NCBI GenBank assembly: GCA_034766995.1
Contig: CM068323.1
Coordinates: forward strand, 22,828,346-22,892,345
Source of the DNA: Acanthacorydalis orientalis
Lineage: Eukaryota; Arthropoda; Insecta; Megaloptera; Corydalidae
DNA length: 64,000 nucleotides
Reading direction: 5' to 3'
Shown: in pieces, positions 36,761 through 48,086 of the stretch
Position numbering within the stretch: position 1 is the first letter of the stretch
How the letters are laid out: every line of letters begins with the position of its first letter
Translations under genes and position numbers: made by a program
The notes under the pieces: model-generated
Told to the model about the DNA's origin: nothing
The model's database searches: none
Seen by the model: the letters and a program-made list of their open reading frames with translations, nothing else

Positions 36761-37813
36761 AATATATGTGTTTTTGTTGTTGTTTTATCAAAGATCGTCT
36801 CGTATGTAAAATTTATGATAATATAATATTTTTTTCCGTACTACTGTATCGCTGATCTACTAACAATAGGTTTTCGATTTCGATTTTTAGCACAGTTTGT
36901 TGTTTGCGATATGAATCCGCGCGTACTTTCGAAGAAAAGTGAACTTTAAATAACGATTTGTTTCAGCTGTACGAACTGACTTTTACATTTACATATGTAT
37001 ATATGGAAGTGAAATTGAAACTGTTCTGAGATTTAAAAGCGACGAATAAATTATCCGAAAAATACAAAAAATCATAAAGTTTGTGAATAAATGAACTAGT
37101 GTACTGGTTATTTATCTAGAAAAAAATAATCGCTTTGAAAGTAGTCCCTGATATTTTTCCGTAAGAAAAATCTAGCAGAAAAAAGGGTCAAGTTTAAATT
37201 TAGAGTTAATTATCACAAATCATTTGGAGCAAATTGTTTATAAAAATGTAATTATCTTTCAAGAGTACAAATGCTTTGTAATCATTCATTATTTTATACA
37301 TAAAAAAAACTAGAAAATTGCTATTTTCTTTTATAAATATATTTTTTGCTCACACCACAAATTACAAAAAAAAATCAGATTAAAACTTAATGATCGTTTT
37401 AATTCTTACTTATCGGGATTTCAATGGACATTTCATCATATATTCTCAAGAAATCAAAAGAAACAATATTTATATATTATATATTTTTAGTCAGGATCAT
37501 TTTAGTGGTTTATCGGACGAGAGAAAAATATTTCTGATCGAGAATTTAACTATTAAGCTAGAACTATACGGTGAATTTTTGATTTCATTTAAAATCATAA
37601 GGATTTATTTTATTTACTCAAGTAGAAGACATAACAACGTTGTCTAAACAGCCTTATTTATATCACAGTTACACTAAATTGATAAAAAGAGCTTTTGAAT
37701 GTAGGAAGTTTCAAGTTTACTATCTGTGTTTATAGGGATGATGTTTTTATTTAAATTTATTTGAATTATGCTACTGAAAATTTAAATTATCATAAATTAT
37801 ATTTCGATTAAGT
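36761..37813. other. AT-rich non-coding DNA
   Basis: An 85-codon frame at 37,390-37,647 has no repetitive or TA-derived sequence, but no recognisable domain and AT-driven residues; considered chance. Confidence 0.5.
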
Positions 37814-37852
37814 GTATATATATATATATATATATATAGATAGATAGATAGA
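37814..37852. repeat. Compound (TA)n-(GATA)4 microsatellite
   Basis: TA run passes into GATAGATAGATAGA. The same TA-to-GATA ending recurs at 38,966-38,982. Confidence 0.94.
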
Positions 37853-38198
37853 ACAATATTTTTCTAAATTAAAAAGATATAATCAGTGACTAACAACGAC
37901 TGAAATAATTAAACGTAGGGTAGATATTTTGTAAGAAGTTCTACGAACAGAACTGAAACATAAATAAATAATACGTGTATATTTGCAGCTAAAATTTTCA
38001 TGTGGAGAAAATATTGTTTGGTACATTCAAAATGTTCATTTTTTTATAGTTTTAGCCAGTCTGCTGAAGCTCTGATTCAGAAAGAATTTCACGGATATGT
38101 TGATATAGCTAGACTACTCCAGGATAATGAAGAAAACATAAAAAGTGTGCTGCTGACATTTCAGATGAATTAGTATAATAGAGCTTGCGCGCTTTGTC

Positions 38199-38199
<1 letters not shown>

Positions 38200-38233
<34 letters not shown>
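38200..38233. repeat. (AT)17 microsatellite inside a G+C-richer stretch
   Basis: Flanked by GAGCTTGCGCGCTTTGTCG and, on the right, GGAAGTCAGTGCTCTGCCG, so the TA run interrupts a small island (about 38,170-38,335). Confidence 0.9.
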
Positions 38234-38235
<2 letters not shown>

Positions 38236-38705
38236 GTACGTTGGAAGTCAGTGCTCTGCCGCATACGTTCTGAGCTTATACGGACACGAAGGTGAAGCCA
38301 GCTTTTATGTAATGTGCGTGCAGCTGTTATTATGGTTTCTTTTCCAACTTATGTAATTACTTTTTAAAGCTGGAAAGTAAAATATATTTTATGGTTTATT
38401 TCCCTAATACAATTGAATACAGAACAGGATGAACAATTGTATGAAATTGAGAAATATGTACACCGAAAGAATTTAGAAAATACAGTATTATATGTTGAAC
38501 TAAGGTTTAAAGAGTTTCGACAAGTATTGTTGATTTGTGTTTTAATATATCGCTATGAAATGTATAGGATAAAAGCAAATAAAAATGTTTCCTGATTAGA
38601 ACGAGATAAACGATACATTGTATTGAATCATTATATACTGAACAATTATTTATTAATTTATATTTGAAATATGTATATATAGGAAGAGAAAGAGAGGGTA
38701 TCTCA

Positions 38706-38709
<4 letters not shown>

Positions 38710-38753
<44 letters not shown>
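38710..38753. repeat. (TA)21 microsatellite
   Basis: Pure TA run preceded by GAGAGGGTATCTCAAATAA. Confidence 0.95.
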
Positions 38754-38758
<5 letters not shown>

Positions 38759-38862
38759 GTTAATATACATCATTTAAGACACAATTTTAACTAGAAAGAA
38801 AAAAAATCTTGGTTTATAGATTTTTAATATAAGTACATAATATTAAGGCTCTTAATCTTATA

Positions 38863-38866
<4 letters not shown>

Positions 38867-38898
<32 letters not shown>

Positions 38899-38902
38899 TA
38901 CA

Positions 38903-38970
<68 letters not shown>

Positions 38971-38986
38971 ATAGATAGATATATGT
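38867..38986. repeat. Long compound TA/GATA tract
   Basis: TA run, GATACACGC interruption (about 38,897), a second TA run of about 60 bp, then TTATAGATAGATAGATAT. At 120 bp it is the longest simple-sequence tract outside the satellite. Confidence 0.94.
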
Positions 38987-38990
38987 GATG

Positions 38991-40340
38991 CAGTAAAAAA
39001 GAATTGAGATTAAGTATGTAATACCCTAGCTACAGTTAATACCTACTATCAAAAAGATTACAGAATTGTTTATTGTAGCTTTCCTGATTCTAACAAATGG
39101 TATACAACAAATACACATGGTATATAATAAATAATTGTGTTAGGCTCGTTCGATTTTTGTCGATGTTGTTTTGAAAAGCCTATTGACATCATTTTTTTTT
39201 AACTTAATTAAGGAAAAACATAATTTAAATTGACTGTACATTGAAATATGTTTATGACGATACAACAATATCTTATACTTATATCATTGAAAAGCTTAAG
39301 AAATTTCTGAACGGTGATTTGTAAAGAAAAATAATCAATAATTTTAAACAATAAAAATAATCTATTGGAGTTCATAAAGTAAACCTAATTTTATTATTAG
39401 TTTCTCAAAATGTGCGCAGAAAAAGATTTTTTTAAGTTATATAAATTCATGAATTTAAAATATACGAAGTTATTTTTAGAATAAAGAAATGAGATAAAAA
39501 CTGCAAGCATAGGTTGAATTAAGGGGATTTTTTAATAAGGATCTATATGAATCTTTAAACTGAATATGAATGTATATCTTTCGAATGATAAATATATTTT
39601 ATAATATGATCCATATTGTAGATTGAATCGATTCAGTTAAATGTAATTATAAAATCGGTTATTTTATATGCAACACAGGATAAAATGTGTTGATTCCTTT
39701 ACAATATTTTTATACTTGAATATAGAAATAACATAATTGTTTGGCAATATAAATATAATGGAGTATTATTTTTCTCAATATTATTCCTTAAATAATTTAA
39801 AAAAATATGAACTTCCAGGTAATTTTGTTATTATATACTTTACAGAGAGAATAAAAAATCTTATAAAATGAAAATTAACCAGTATACGGATTAGAAGTAA
39901 TACGTTGAATAATGTCGATCATACATTTCTTGCTTCGAGATAAATATTTAATGTGCTTCACAACCATCTGTCAGAACCAATTTATCGTTATTGACATCCA
40001 ATTTTCGGTGGAGGTATTTGATGAAACAGCATTATTGTACTAATAAATATAGGTTTATTCGTAAGCGGATGCTTTGATGAAAACAAGTCTACATAGTATA
40101 CGAATATTTACAGAATTACATAAAATTGTTTGTCACATTAAATATTCAATATATAGATTTTTATACCTTCAAGTAAATATTTTAGGCTGCATCAATAGTT
40201 TTTTATAATAAAACATTTTATTGTTTTTTAATGAAAAATTTGATATTTATGTTCTAGTGTTAGCTAATTTTTCGCAATTTCCTATCATATAAGTTCAAAC
40301 TGTAGACAATCCATTAGTGATTATAAAAATAGACACCTCT
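38991..40340. other. AT-rich non-coding DNA
   Basis: No gene, RNA or promoter signal recognised. Confidence 0.6.
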
Positions 40341-40346
40341 AGCTAG

Positions 40347-40378
40347 ATCGCTAATCTAGATAACTCTAGATTAGCGAT
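40347..40378. repeat. Perfect hairpin: 14-bp arms, 4-nt loop
   Basis: ATCGCTAATCTAGA at 40,347-40,360 and TCTAGATTAGCGAT at 40,365-40,378 are exact complements with TAAC between them. The sequence is mixed, not simple repeat. No U-run follows that would suggest a terminator role, and polymerase II does not use such terminators. Function unknown. Confidence 0.93.
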
Positions 40379-41219
40379 TTGAAAAATATATCATGTTTTT
40401 GTATTTCAGCAATTGATTTATTTAAGATAACCGACACAGTTTGGATATATCGAAACAGTGGAATCACCGGTGAATTTTTATCACTCTGATGCTTATTGAT
40501 ATATTGTTTTTTTATATACAATTTCATTAAAATATGTATTCGATTTATGAATAATATGAAGTATTTATCAATAATAGTTCTTTTGGAAAATATAAAAAAC
40601 CTCCTTTTTATCTTTCGTGTTTTATCCCTTTATTAAAATAGATTTATAATTTTAAAAAAAGTTCAGAAATGAATTATTTTCTTTCTTTAAACCATAAAAA
40701 AAATTATCAAAAATGTTCAATAAATGACAATTTTAACTTTTCAATTTTTGTTTATGAGTATTTTAATCATAAGTAATCATTTAGTGATTATTTTCATTCA
40801 CAGAATTATGTGTAGTTTGTAGGGCGAGTTAAGTTACTTATTAAGTCATCCGAACAGTTATTTATAATCTACCAGAAGATGAAAAACATGCAGTGAAAAT
40901 CAGAAACGTAACTAATCCAAAATGAAGACCATCAGGGAAACACATCAACGGGAACCCATGTATAAAAACATACAATTGTAATTTTAATTGTTTATCATGT
41001 TTGTAAAGCAATGAATGGTAATCAAAAATATAAAAATGTTTTTTTTTCAAATGAAAAAATATTTAACGATTAAATAAACATTTAAAACATGTATTTTAAA
41101 TAATTTCAAACTAACTGGTACCGATATATTCACAACAAATGAATAAAACATGTACGAGATATAATCGAATCAAATTTTTAAGAAAAAACTGCATTAAGAA
41201 AATCATATATGTATTATAG
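40379..41219. other. AT-rich non-coding DNA
   Basis: CACCGGTG, an 8-bp palindrome, is at about 40,464. The 62-codon reverse frame 40,862-41,050 is not recognised. Confidence 0.5.
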
Positions 41220-41480
41220 TCGAAAATACGTTCGCGAAGATTCATCGAATGTTCAGGCACGTTTCATGCTCGCACTTAACCGCTATATTACAAAAATCTA
41301 CAAACGTTCGTAAAGGCACAATGTTCCAATAATAATTTTATTGATTTTCATTTGCTATCCACTTATATCTTTTCGAAGTATTCAATTTGTTCAATAACGG
41401 TTTTCCTTTCAACGACTCGCCGAAAATATCATTCTCTGTGCAAATGTTTCGGAATGGTTCTTTTTGATGTTCTAGTTTAT
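41220..41480. other. Modest G+C-richer segment
   Basis: Contains TACGTTCGCGAAGATTCATC and CAACGACTCGCCGAAAATATC. No open frame. Possible regulatory DNA only by composition. Confidence 0.25.
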
Positions 41481-41631
41481 TCTGTAAATTAGGTTATAGT
41501 GTTTTCAGGGTTCGTCTAACATCTGTCTAACAAATCCTGATGTTTTTATTCAGTTTTTGTTCAACTTGAATCATTTAAAGAATGATATGTTTTATAAACG
41601 TTCATTTCATTAAATATTCTAAACAAATATA

Positions 41632-41636
<5 letters not shown>

Positions 41637-41674
<38 letters not shown>
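41637..41674. repeat. (TA)19 microsatellite
   Basis: Pure TA run after AAATATAAACAA. Confidence 0.95.
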
Positions 41675-41678
<4 letters not shown>

Positions 41679-41979
41679 AAATCTAAATTTATAGAATTAA
41701 ACAATCTATGATAAAAACTGTTTAAGATATTCATTTAAAGAAATGCAAGTCAATAATATTTTAATAAATATAGAAATGCTTTGAACAAATTACTTGGTTA
41801 GATATTCTAAGTATTTTTTTGATTAATTTGTTTTATGAAAGATGTTCAAATTTATTTTTTTAAAAAAATGATGGTTCAAAAATTTGTAAATTGGAATGAT
41901 TAAAGTGTTAAAGAGATTAATTTCTTTTACATAAAGATGATTATTTCAAATGTCGGTGTTATTTATAATGGAATACGGA

Positions 41980-42330
41980 GCTTGCAAATTTTTGTCTAGA
42001 CGAATGCTGCACGAGTGAAGCTCGTAGGCAGCATCGATTTCTTTAAAAATGCACCTTTAATTACCGGATAGTGATACGACGGTCAAATTACGCATGCGCT
42101 ACATAAAGCTATATGTCACGGTTGTTCCACTATAGCTCTTCGAATCCACTACACCACATAATATGTCGTTCCACCTACGTGCTTTACTAGTAATTTCCCC
42201 TCACGATCATGTTCTCCTTTCATAGTGCTACATCACTACGCTCATTACACCTGCCGGCATTTTAGAATATATGTATAAAGTACCTTCCGCTTTCATCCAC
42301 ACCTGTCTTTAGCATAGCCACATTTGAAAT
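41980..42330. other. G+C-richer island
   Basis: Contains GCTGCACGAGTGAAGCTCG, TACGCATGCGCTAC (with palindromic GCATGC) and TACACCTGCCGGCATTTTAG. A short direct repeat of TGC-rich words flanks GTAGGCAGCATCG. Frames are closed. It lies about 450 bp upstream of the TATA-initiator pair at 42,774-42,806, so the two could belong together. Confidence 0.3.
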
Positions 42331-42773
42331 TGTGTTTTGTGTAAAATTATGTATATATATATATATATTGTAAGTACAATTCTTTTTGAATGCACAAATT
42401 TGTTTGCTCAGTTAAATCCTCAAAATTTTATGGTTTTTTCATTTAAAACTTAGTCTTGTATTTGATGAGCTAAGTAGTTTCTGGCCAGTGTTTATTTTTT
42501 ATTCTGAATTTTCCTCTTCATTGATTCTAGAAATTTAATACTTTTCCTCGATAAAGCAAGTAAATTATAATTTAATTGAAAATAAACTATTGAATACACT
42601 GACTCTGTTTAAATCGATGGGACATTTATATTTATATGAAAGTAAATTTAATTATTTGTACCTGAAATATATTTATTATAAATGTAACCATTTTAATTAT
42701 TATTTAAATTCATTTAATACTAAACTTTCAAGTCCAATTGAATCAAACTGATGATTTACGTACGACAGGAGGG

Positions 42774-42806
42774 TATAAAAAGAGACATCATTACATAGTA
42801 CAGTCT
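42774..42806 (+). promoter_or_regulatory. TATA box plus initiator-like site
   Basis: GTATAAAAAGAG (TATA from 42,774) is followed by ACAGTCT with its A at 42,802, about 28 bases from the first T of the TATA box. Known insect core promoters place TCAGTY about 30 bp after TATA; here the first initiator base is A instead of T. This is the best-spaced TATA-initiator pair I found. No convincing ORF follows within about 600 bp, so a non-coding first exon or a chance match are both possible. Confidence 0.35.
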
Positions 42807-43199
42807 AATAGAGTCATAATTAAATAATATAAGTAGATATCTTCCTGAACTCTATCAGTGGATTAAAGATTACTTAATATAAAATGTTAAAAATGAAAAT
42901 TCGACACTAGCAGATATTAAACTTTAACATATTTTTTATTAAAAACTGTAATTATTATAATATGATGTATATGCTTGTGATAATCATGGGAAAAATATTA
43001 ATATTTACATCATTTACTCCTAACTAGTAACCAACACTTTAGATAAAAATTCAATTAGTTTGTGTGGAATAGAATATTTAGAATATATTAATATAAAAAA
43101 ATGTAAAAGGATGTACGAATTTATCTTCTAAAATATTCATGAATATTTTCCATTATATACATAAATATAAACTGTTATAGTGCGAAATTACTAAGTCGA

Positions 43200-43390
43200 A
43201 AACATGTTCTTTCCTCTATTCATACCTATATATGGTATATCCCATACGCACCATTCTAAAGATAATGCGTTTGATTGAATATTATTTCGAGATAATGTTA
43301 TTCGAAACAGTTTTGTAACATATTTTTCCATATCGGTTGATTTTATATCACGTATAGTCGAGAGATGGATAAAAGTTTTAAGTTGAATGG
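43200..43390. repeat. Dispersed repeat pair, member B
   Basis: Matches member A at 26,955-27,110 in the same order and orientation; the best block is TTTGATTGAATATTA at about 43,270. An open reverse frame of 79 codons (43,430-43,191) covers it, but the corresponding frame in member A is not kept. Probably a decayed interspersed element. Confidence 0.7.
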
Positions 43391-43449
43391 CAAACGAGTG
43401 CACTGGAATTGTACGGTATAAAATTTTCATTCGTGCGTAGAATGTATAA

Positions 43450-43454
<5 letters not shown>

Positions 43455-43501
<47 letters not shown>
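43455..43501. repeat. (TA)23 microsatellite
   Basis: Pure TA run between AAATATG and GTATTTAAATGG. Confidence 0.95.
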
Positions 43502-43505
<4 letters not shown>

Positions 43506-44050
43506 TTAAATGGAATGTTTTCTTTATCGACGATATACATTTTTTGCCCATAGAGCTGATACTAACTGAATGAAAGAACGTTCAGAATATACAGCGACGT
43601 ACGAAAACTTGAATGAAAAAAATTCTTTATGTAAGTAGTGATGCTTAAATTGGAGCACATTTTTTTATACATACATTTTTTGTAATCTAAATAGAAGTGT
43701 CAATCGTTGAGCTATAAATAAATATTTGGTCTTAAAGGCAATTCTTTTATTGATTGATTTTTGTATTAAGAAAAATGAAGTATTTATATTATTCGTCATA
43801 AGAAATATCAAATCTAATTTCTCAAATAAGCCGGACTTTATTAGTTTTCCGTCCTATAAGATTATTTTTAGGTTGGTGAGGTTATTGTTCGTTATTAAAA
43901 GTGAATTTACATGTAATGTTAAAATTATTTAACAGTTATTTTAAATTTGATAACTGATTTGTTCTTCTGAAACATTGATTTCATAAATATGACAATTTTA
44001 ATGAATTCTGATTATAATTGTGTTTTAACTTTTATATTTGTAGTTTTGTT
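43502..44050. other. AT-rich non-coding DNA
   Basis: The 68-codon frame at 43,726-43,932 is Phe/Ile/Lys-rich and unrecognised. Confidence 0.55.
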
Positions 44051-44059
44051 GACTAGTTG

Positions 44060-44160
44060 TTCTAATAATTTTTGTTCTTTTTGACCATAGGAGTGTCTGT
44101 TTTTCGCTTTTAGTTTCAACATGTGTACCATCTTCAAGTAACTATTAGAAATATCTTAGA
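44060..44160. repeat. Dispersed repeat, copy 2 (CTGAAGA family)
   Basis: TTGTTCTTTTTGACCATAGG...TAGTTTCAACATGTGTACC-ATCTTCAAG aligns with TCGTTCTTTTTAGATCACTT...CAGTTTCGGTACGAG-GTCTTCAGG at 47,880-47,947, at the same spacing. Divergence is high, so this is an old copy. Confidence 0.5.
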
Positions 44161-44468
44161 TAGATTTTAAACTCTTTAAAATTTGACTCAAGATGATACA
44201 TGTGCTAGATTAGTTCATCGGATGATTCAAAAAGATGTAGAATAATAGAAAAAAACGCAACAATAAATTATTCTAATCAATACGTTCATTTATTTGTAAA
44301 AAATAGTAAATTGAAAAGCTTTAAAATGAAATATTGAAAAAGTTACGCTGTTAACTGATTTGGTGTATAAAAGATGTTTCATTTATGAAAAACTGTATAG
44401 AATAGTCGGAACTGAAATCAATATGTATTTCAAAAATAAATTATTTCATAACTGATTCGTAGTTATAT

Positions 44469-44600
44469 AAGTTTTTTTAAAAAAAACTTTTATTCTGTTA
44501 AATATCTGTAATGAGTTATACAGATTTATACTTTAATTAGTACGTACAGACGTTATATTCTCTAATTAGTTTTCAAAAACTAATTAAAGAGGAAACGAAT
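44469..44600. repeat. Two short inverted repeats
   Basis: AAGTTTTTTT/AAAAAAAACTT at 44,469-44,488, and AATTAGTTTT-CA-AAAACTAATT at about 44,563-44,584. Both are A/T-only apart from two bases and may be chance. Confidence 0.6.
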
Positions 44601-45134
44601 ACTATTTTTATATTCTTGTATTCGAATTTTCTTCTGTACTAATTTGCAGGAAAAGTTAAATTCAGTCGTGACAGTTATACAACTGTTCGTACAATTTTCA
44701 AGTGAACATTAGTTCTCGATAAATTCAACGAAAACAACTTGTTAAACTTTTAATATAAAAATTCGAATTTAGATGGAGTATAAAAATGCTGTTAAGAACT
44801 AAGTTATCATAATATTTATTTTTCAACTTTTAAAGTATGTTTAAGATTTTTTATCTGGGATATTTATAACTTGAACGTTCTTTTCATTATAAATAAGTGT
44901 ATTTAATTTCTTATTATTTAACAGATAATTAGGTTTATACGTTTGATTCCATTTTTTGATCGTCGTTGATTTTTTAAATAAACAGATAAGGAGAGAAATT
45001 TGCAATATAGATTTGGAACTGGATAAATTTAATAAATAAATATTAATGTACTATTTTGGAGTGCAGACTGTCTAACAGTTCAATTTATGAATTTGATATA
45101 AAAATAATGGATTTTTTAACAGGTACAAATATTT
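44600..45134. other. AT-rich non-coding DNA
   Basis: Nothing recognised. Confidence 0.6.
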
Positions 45135-45160
45135 TTGAACTTTATTTATATTAAATCGTT

Positions 45161-45164
45161 ATAT

Positions 45165-45206
<42 letters not shown>
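45161..45206. repeat. (TA)n tract with CATA edges
   Basis: TATACATACATATATA... then a pure TA run ending TACATAAC. Confidence 0.94.
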
Positions 45207-45209
<3 letters not shown>

Positions 45210-45238
45210 ACTAAATCTAAAACAAGTAGAAATATCCA

Positions 45239-45560
45239 TTTTAAAGCACCTCGACTCGACAAAATAGTTTCAGTTGTGAATAGACGAAGTATTTTCACTC
45301 TGGGATTTCGTGTGAAAAGCATTTTCGTATATATAGGTGTTCGATGTTCGCCATCAGTGAAGGTAAAGTGTGTAGGCCACCGGGGCATGTATTGTACCTG
45401 GGGGATATTGTCACATTGCAACCCTTGCCGTTTGGCGTTTTCACACCTATGGCATTACATACGTATCAAAGGTAATCCTTATACTAGCACCTGGGTTGAG
45501 AAATGCATGTGTAACAATTCACAAGATATTGCCGTAGGGAATTCGTGTAAAATGATTTGA
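45239..45560. other. G+C-richer island, possible old exon or conserved element
   Basis: Both strands stay open here: forward to 45,560 (about 107 codons after the TA-encoded start) and reverse 45,421-45,230. A third, reverse frame of 55 codons ending near 45,295 has a Cys/Pro/Gly-rich stretch (CNVTISPRYNTCPGG). No frame is clearly favoured by codon use and none resembles a family I know. Sequence such as GGCCACCGGGGCATG and TGCAACCCTTGCCGTTTGG is far from the AT-rich background. It could be an old exon, a transposon fragment or regulatory DNA. Confidence 0.3.
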
Positions 45561-45599
45561 ATATATTTTCTAAGCCACGTATACGATGTCTTTTTAAAT

Positions 45600-46791
45600 T
45601 AATATTAAATAGATAATGTAATCATTACATCGAGTGAGGTACGCTTAGAGTGTTCAATTATAAATGTAAAATAGTATCAGTTCTGTACTAGATTTCATAT
45701 ACACATATATTGTTTAGTTAATCACAACGAAAGCAATTCAATCAAAATGAATATATATATATATACTACATTAAAAAATATTTAGCGAGTAATTCCCAAA
45801 ATTTTTTAAACATTTAATAGAGTTTACTGTAATATTGTATTAAATAAAAAAGAAAACATGACATATCTGATGATATTAAATAAATATAACCCATCTAGAG
45901 AATTATAAATCAATTTATGTATGTAGTTAATAAAATATAAAAGTATATTATTTTATTAATTACAAAACATAAATTAAATATTACAGAGAAAAGTTAAAAG
46001 ACAAGTTAAATAAACTGAACAAAATTCAATCAAATAGAACTTATGCAGAAATGTAAATTATGATAATAAATTGAATGATGATTGTTTTTTTATAATCAAT
46101 ACATTTCCATAAATTTTCCAATCGTAAACGAAATAAAATTTCAGTTTAATAAAGCTTGTTTATTTTTTAATTGCTATGTGAAAAGAATATTTCAGTCAAA
46201 ACTTTTTTATGACAAAAAATTAAAGAGTAAAACAGTCATTAAAAATTTATAATCAATTTTTTTTTGTGAGATGAATGAAATATTTATTTGTAAAAGTGAA
46301 TTTAAACAGGGTTCTAAAACTTCATTTATGTCATAGGAATAATTTTTGGCCAAACTCGTAGAAACAACATTGCGTTTCAATCAAAATATAAGTGATTTAA
46401 GTTTGTACAACTTTATTAACGTTATTTTTTTATTTAATTTTTTGTATCACTTATACGAAATATGTTATTTAAATAATGAATTACTAGAAAAATGATTGTA
46501 ATAAATGAAATATAAATAAGATTTTATGGACTGGTTTACTTTGAATATTTTTGAATTCAAAAGTGAACTTCAAAAATATATTATACAATCAAATGTAGAA
46601 GCACTGATATTTTTATACACGGTTTAAGATATTAATATATTTATTTTTTATTATTAAATAAATAACATTGAAAAAAATATTCATATTGATAAAAATAACA
46701 TATTGAAAGATGAGCATTGAACCCAGGTGTATTCTAATAAAAATAACATTTGGAAATGGAGTTCTATTATGTAACCAAAAAATGTTGCTAG

Positions 46792-46795
<4 letters not shown>
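45600..46795. other. AT-rich non-coding DNA
   Basis: No feature beyond a short (TA)n at about 45,751-45,765. Confidence 0.6.

Positions 46796-46832
<37 letters not shown>
46796..46832. repeat. (TA)18 microsatellite
   Basis: Pure TA run between GTATG and GTACGAAAAGTGCACC. Confidence 0.95.
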
Positions 46833-46836
<4 letters not shown>

Positions 46837-47039
46837 GAAAAGTGCACCTGTTTATCCCCGTTTAACATCGTATTTAGAACCCGTGCATGTACAACATTTT
46901 ATATGAACATAAAAGTTTAATATATAGAGAAATATAAAGCAACACACACAGTCAGATATGAAAAAAAAAACAGAAAAAAATCATACATACGCATATATAT
47001 ATATATACAGTTGTATGTATTGTATATAAACAATGCATG

Positions 47040-47260
47040 AAATATAAAGTTTAATGAAGTGTTTCTCTATAGTTCGCGAACGGTTGTACGCTGTAAAATA
47101 TTGCAAAGTACGATATAATATAATGGTTAGCTTCACGAATTTATCAGCGAATTTAATGCCAGGGAAAAGCGTTCTGTTTATGATAGTTCCAACTGGTGCT
47201 TTAGACAACTTTTTGATATCGTGACCACAATCTACGAGTCGTTATAAAAGGATTTAAAAT
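47040..47260. other. Modest G+C-richer segment
   Basis: Contains the palindrome TTCGCGAA at about 47,073 and TGCCAGGGAAAAGCG. A 75-codon reverse frame (47,208-46,981) covers part of it but ends in TA-encoded Tyr/Ile; not recognised. Confidence 0.25.
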
Positions 47261-47611
47261 ATCAGCGTGTCACAACTTTAGGCAGTAATTATGTTTGGGA
47301 TAAAATTTCTATTTGCTGAAATGTTCAACTTACTTTGCATGTGTATAAAAATGATTAATATTACATTTTTGCACATACATTTATAAATAGATAACGTTTC
47401 AAAACGGAAACATATTCATAGTTTCTATTTTACTGGATTTATTTTATCTGTATTTATTTTTATACGTGATATATTAATTAAAATTTGTTTGAACAAGAAG
47501 TAGTGCCTTTATATTTTCTTCTTGATATAATAAACTGTTTAATGATTTTTTCCTAAAATGGTGAATTAAACGAAGATGTACTCTTAAGTATCCTGTATAT
47601 TGATCAGAATG

Positions 47612-47613
<2 letters not shown>

Positions 47614-47670
<57 letters not shown>

Positions 47671-47682
47671 ATGTGTGTGTGT
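47614..47682. repeat. Compound (TA)22-(TG)n microsatellite
   Basis: TA run, (TG)6, ATG, (TG)5, then TAGAAAGAGAG. Confidence 0.95.
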
Positions 47683-47869
47683 AGAAAGAGAGTGTAAAAA
47701 TATGTATAACCAATTTTAATGGTTGATAAATTTTACAATCAAATATTTAAATTCAATCTAATAAGATAGTTACATAGATTCAGCATTTTTCACTTTAAAT
47801 GTTCAAACTAATGTAGATAAAATAATAATGCTATGTTTTTATGTTTGTAATATCTTTAATCGGTTTATT

Positions 47870-47970
47870 CTGACGATATTCGTTCTTTTTAGATCACTTG
47901 CGTTTTTGATTTTCACTGTCAGTTTCGGTACGAGTATTGTCTTCAGGTAGATTTTAAAGGAAATGTCTAA
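47870..47970. repeat. Dispersed repeat, copy 3 (best preserved)
   Basis: TTTTTAGATCACTTGCG (47,886), GTTTCGGTACGAG (47,932) and GTCTTCAGG (47,939). On the reverse strand the end reads CCTGAAGACAATACTCG-TACCGAAAC. Related to 26,020-26,185 and 44,060-44,160. Confidence 0.55.
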
Positions 47971-48058
47971 ATTCTACTTGATGAGGGAATCGCGTACTGA
48001 AACACCTAGTTGAGAAAATAATCAAAGATCTAAAAGAGCATCATGACAACGCTTTAAT

Positions 48059-48086
48059 ATGTATATATATATATATATATATATAC
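48059..48086. repeat. (TA)13 microsatellite
   Basis: TA run ending in CATACAATTAAA. Confidence 0.93.

Noticed and set aside
43191..43430. 79-codon reverse ORF over dispersed repeat member B as a gene
   Set aside because: The homologous member A does not keep the frame.
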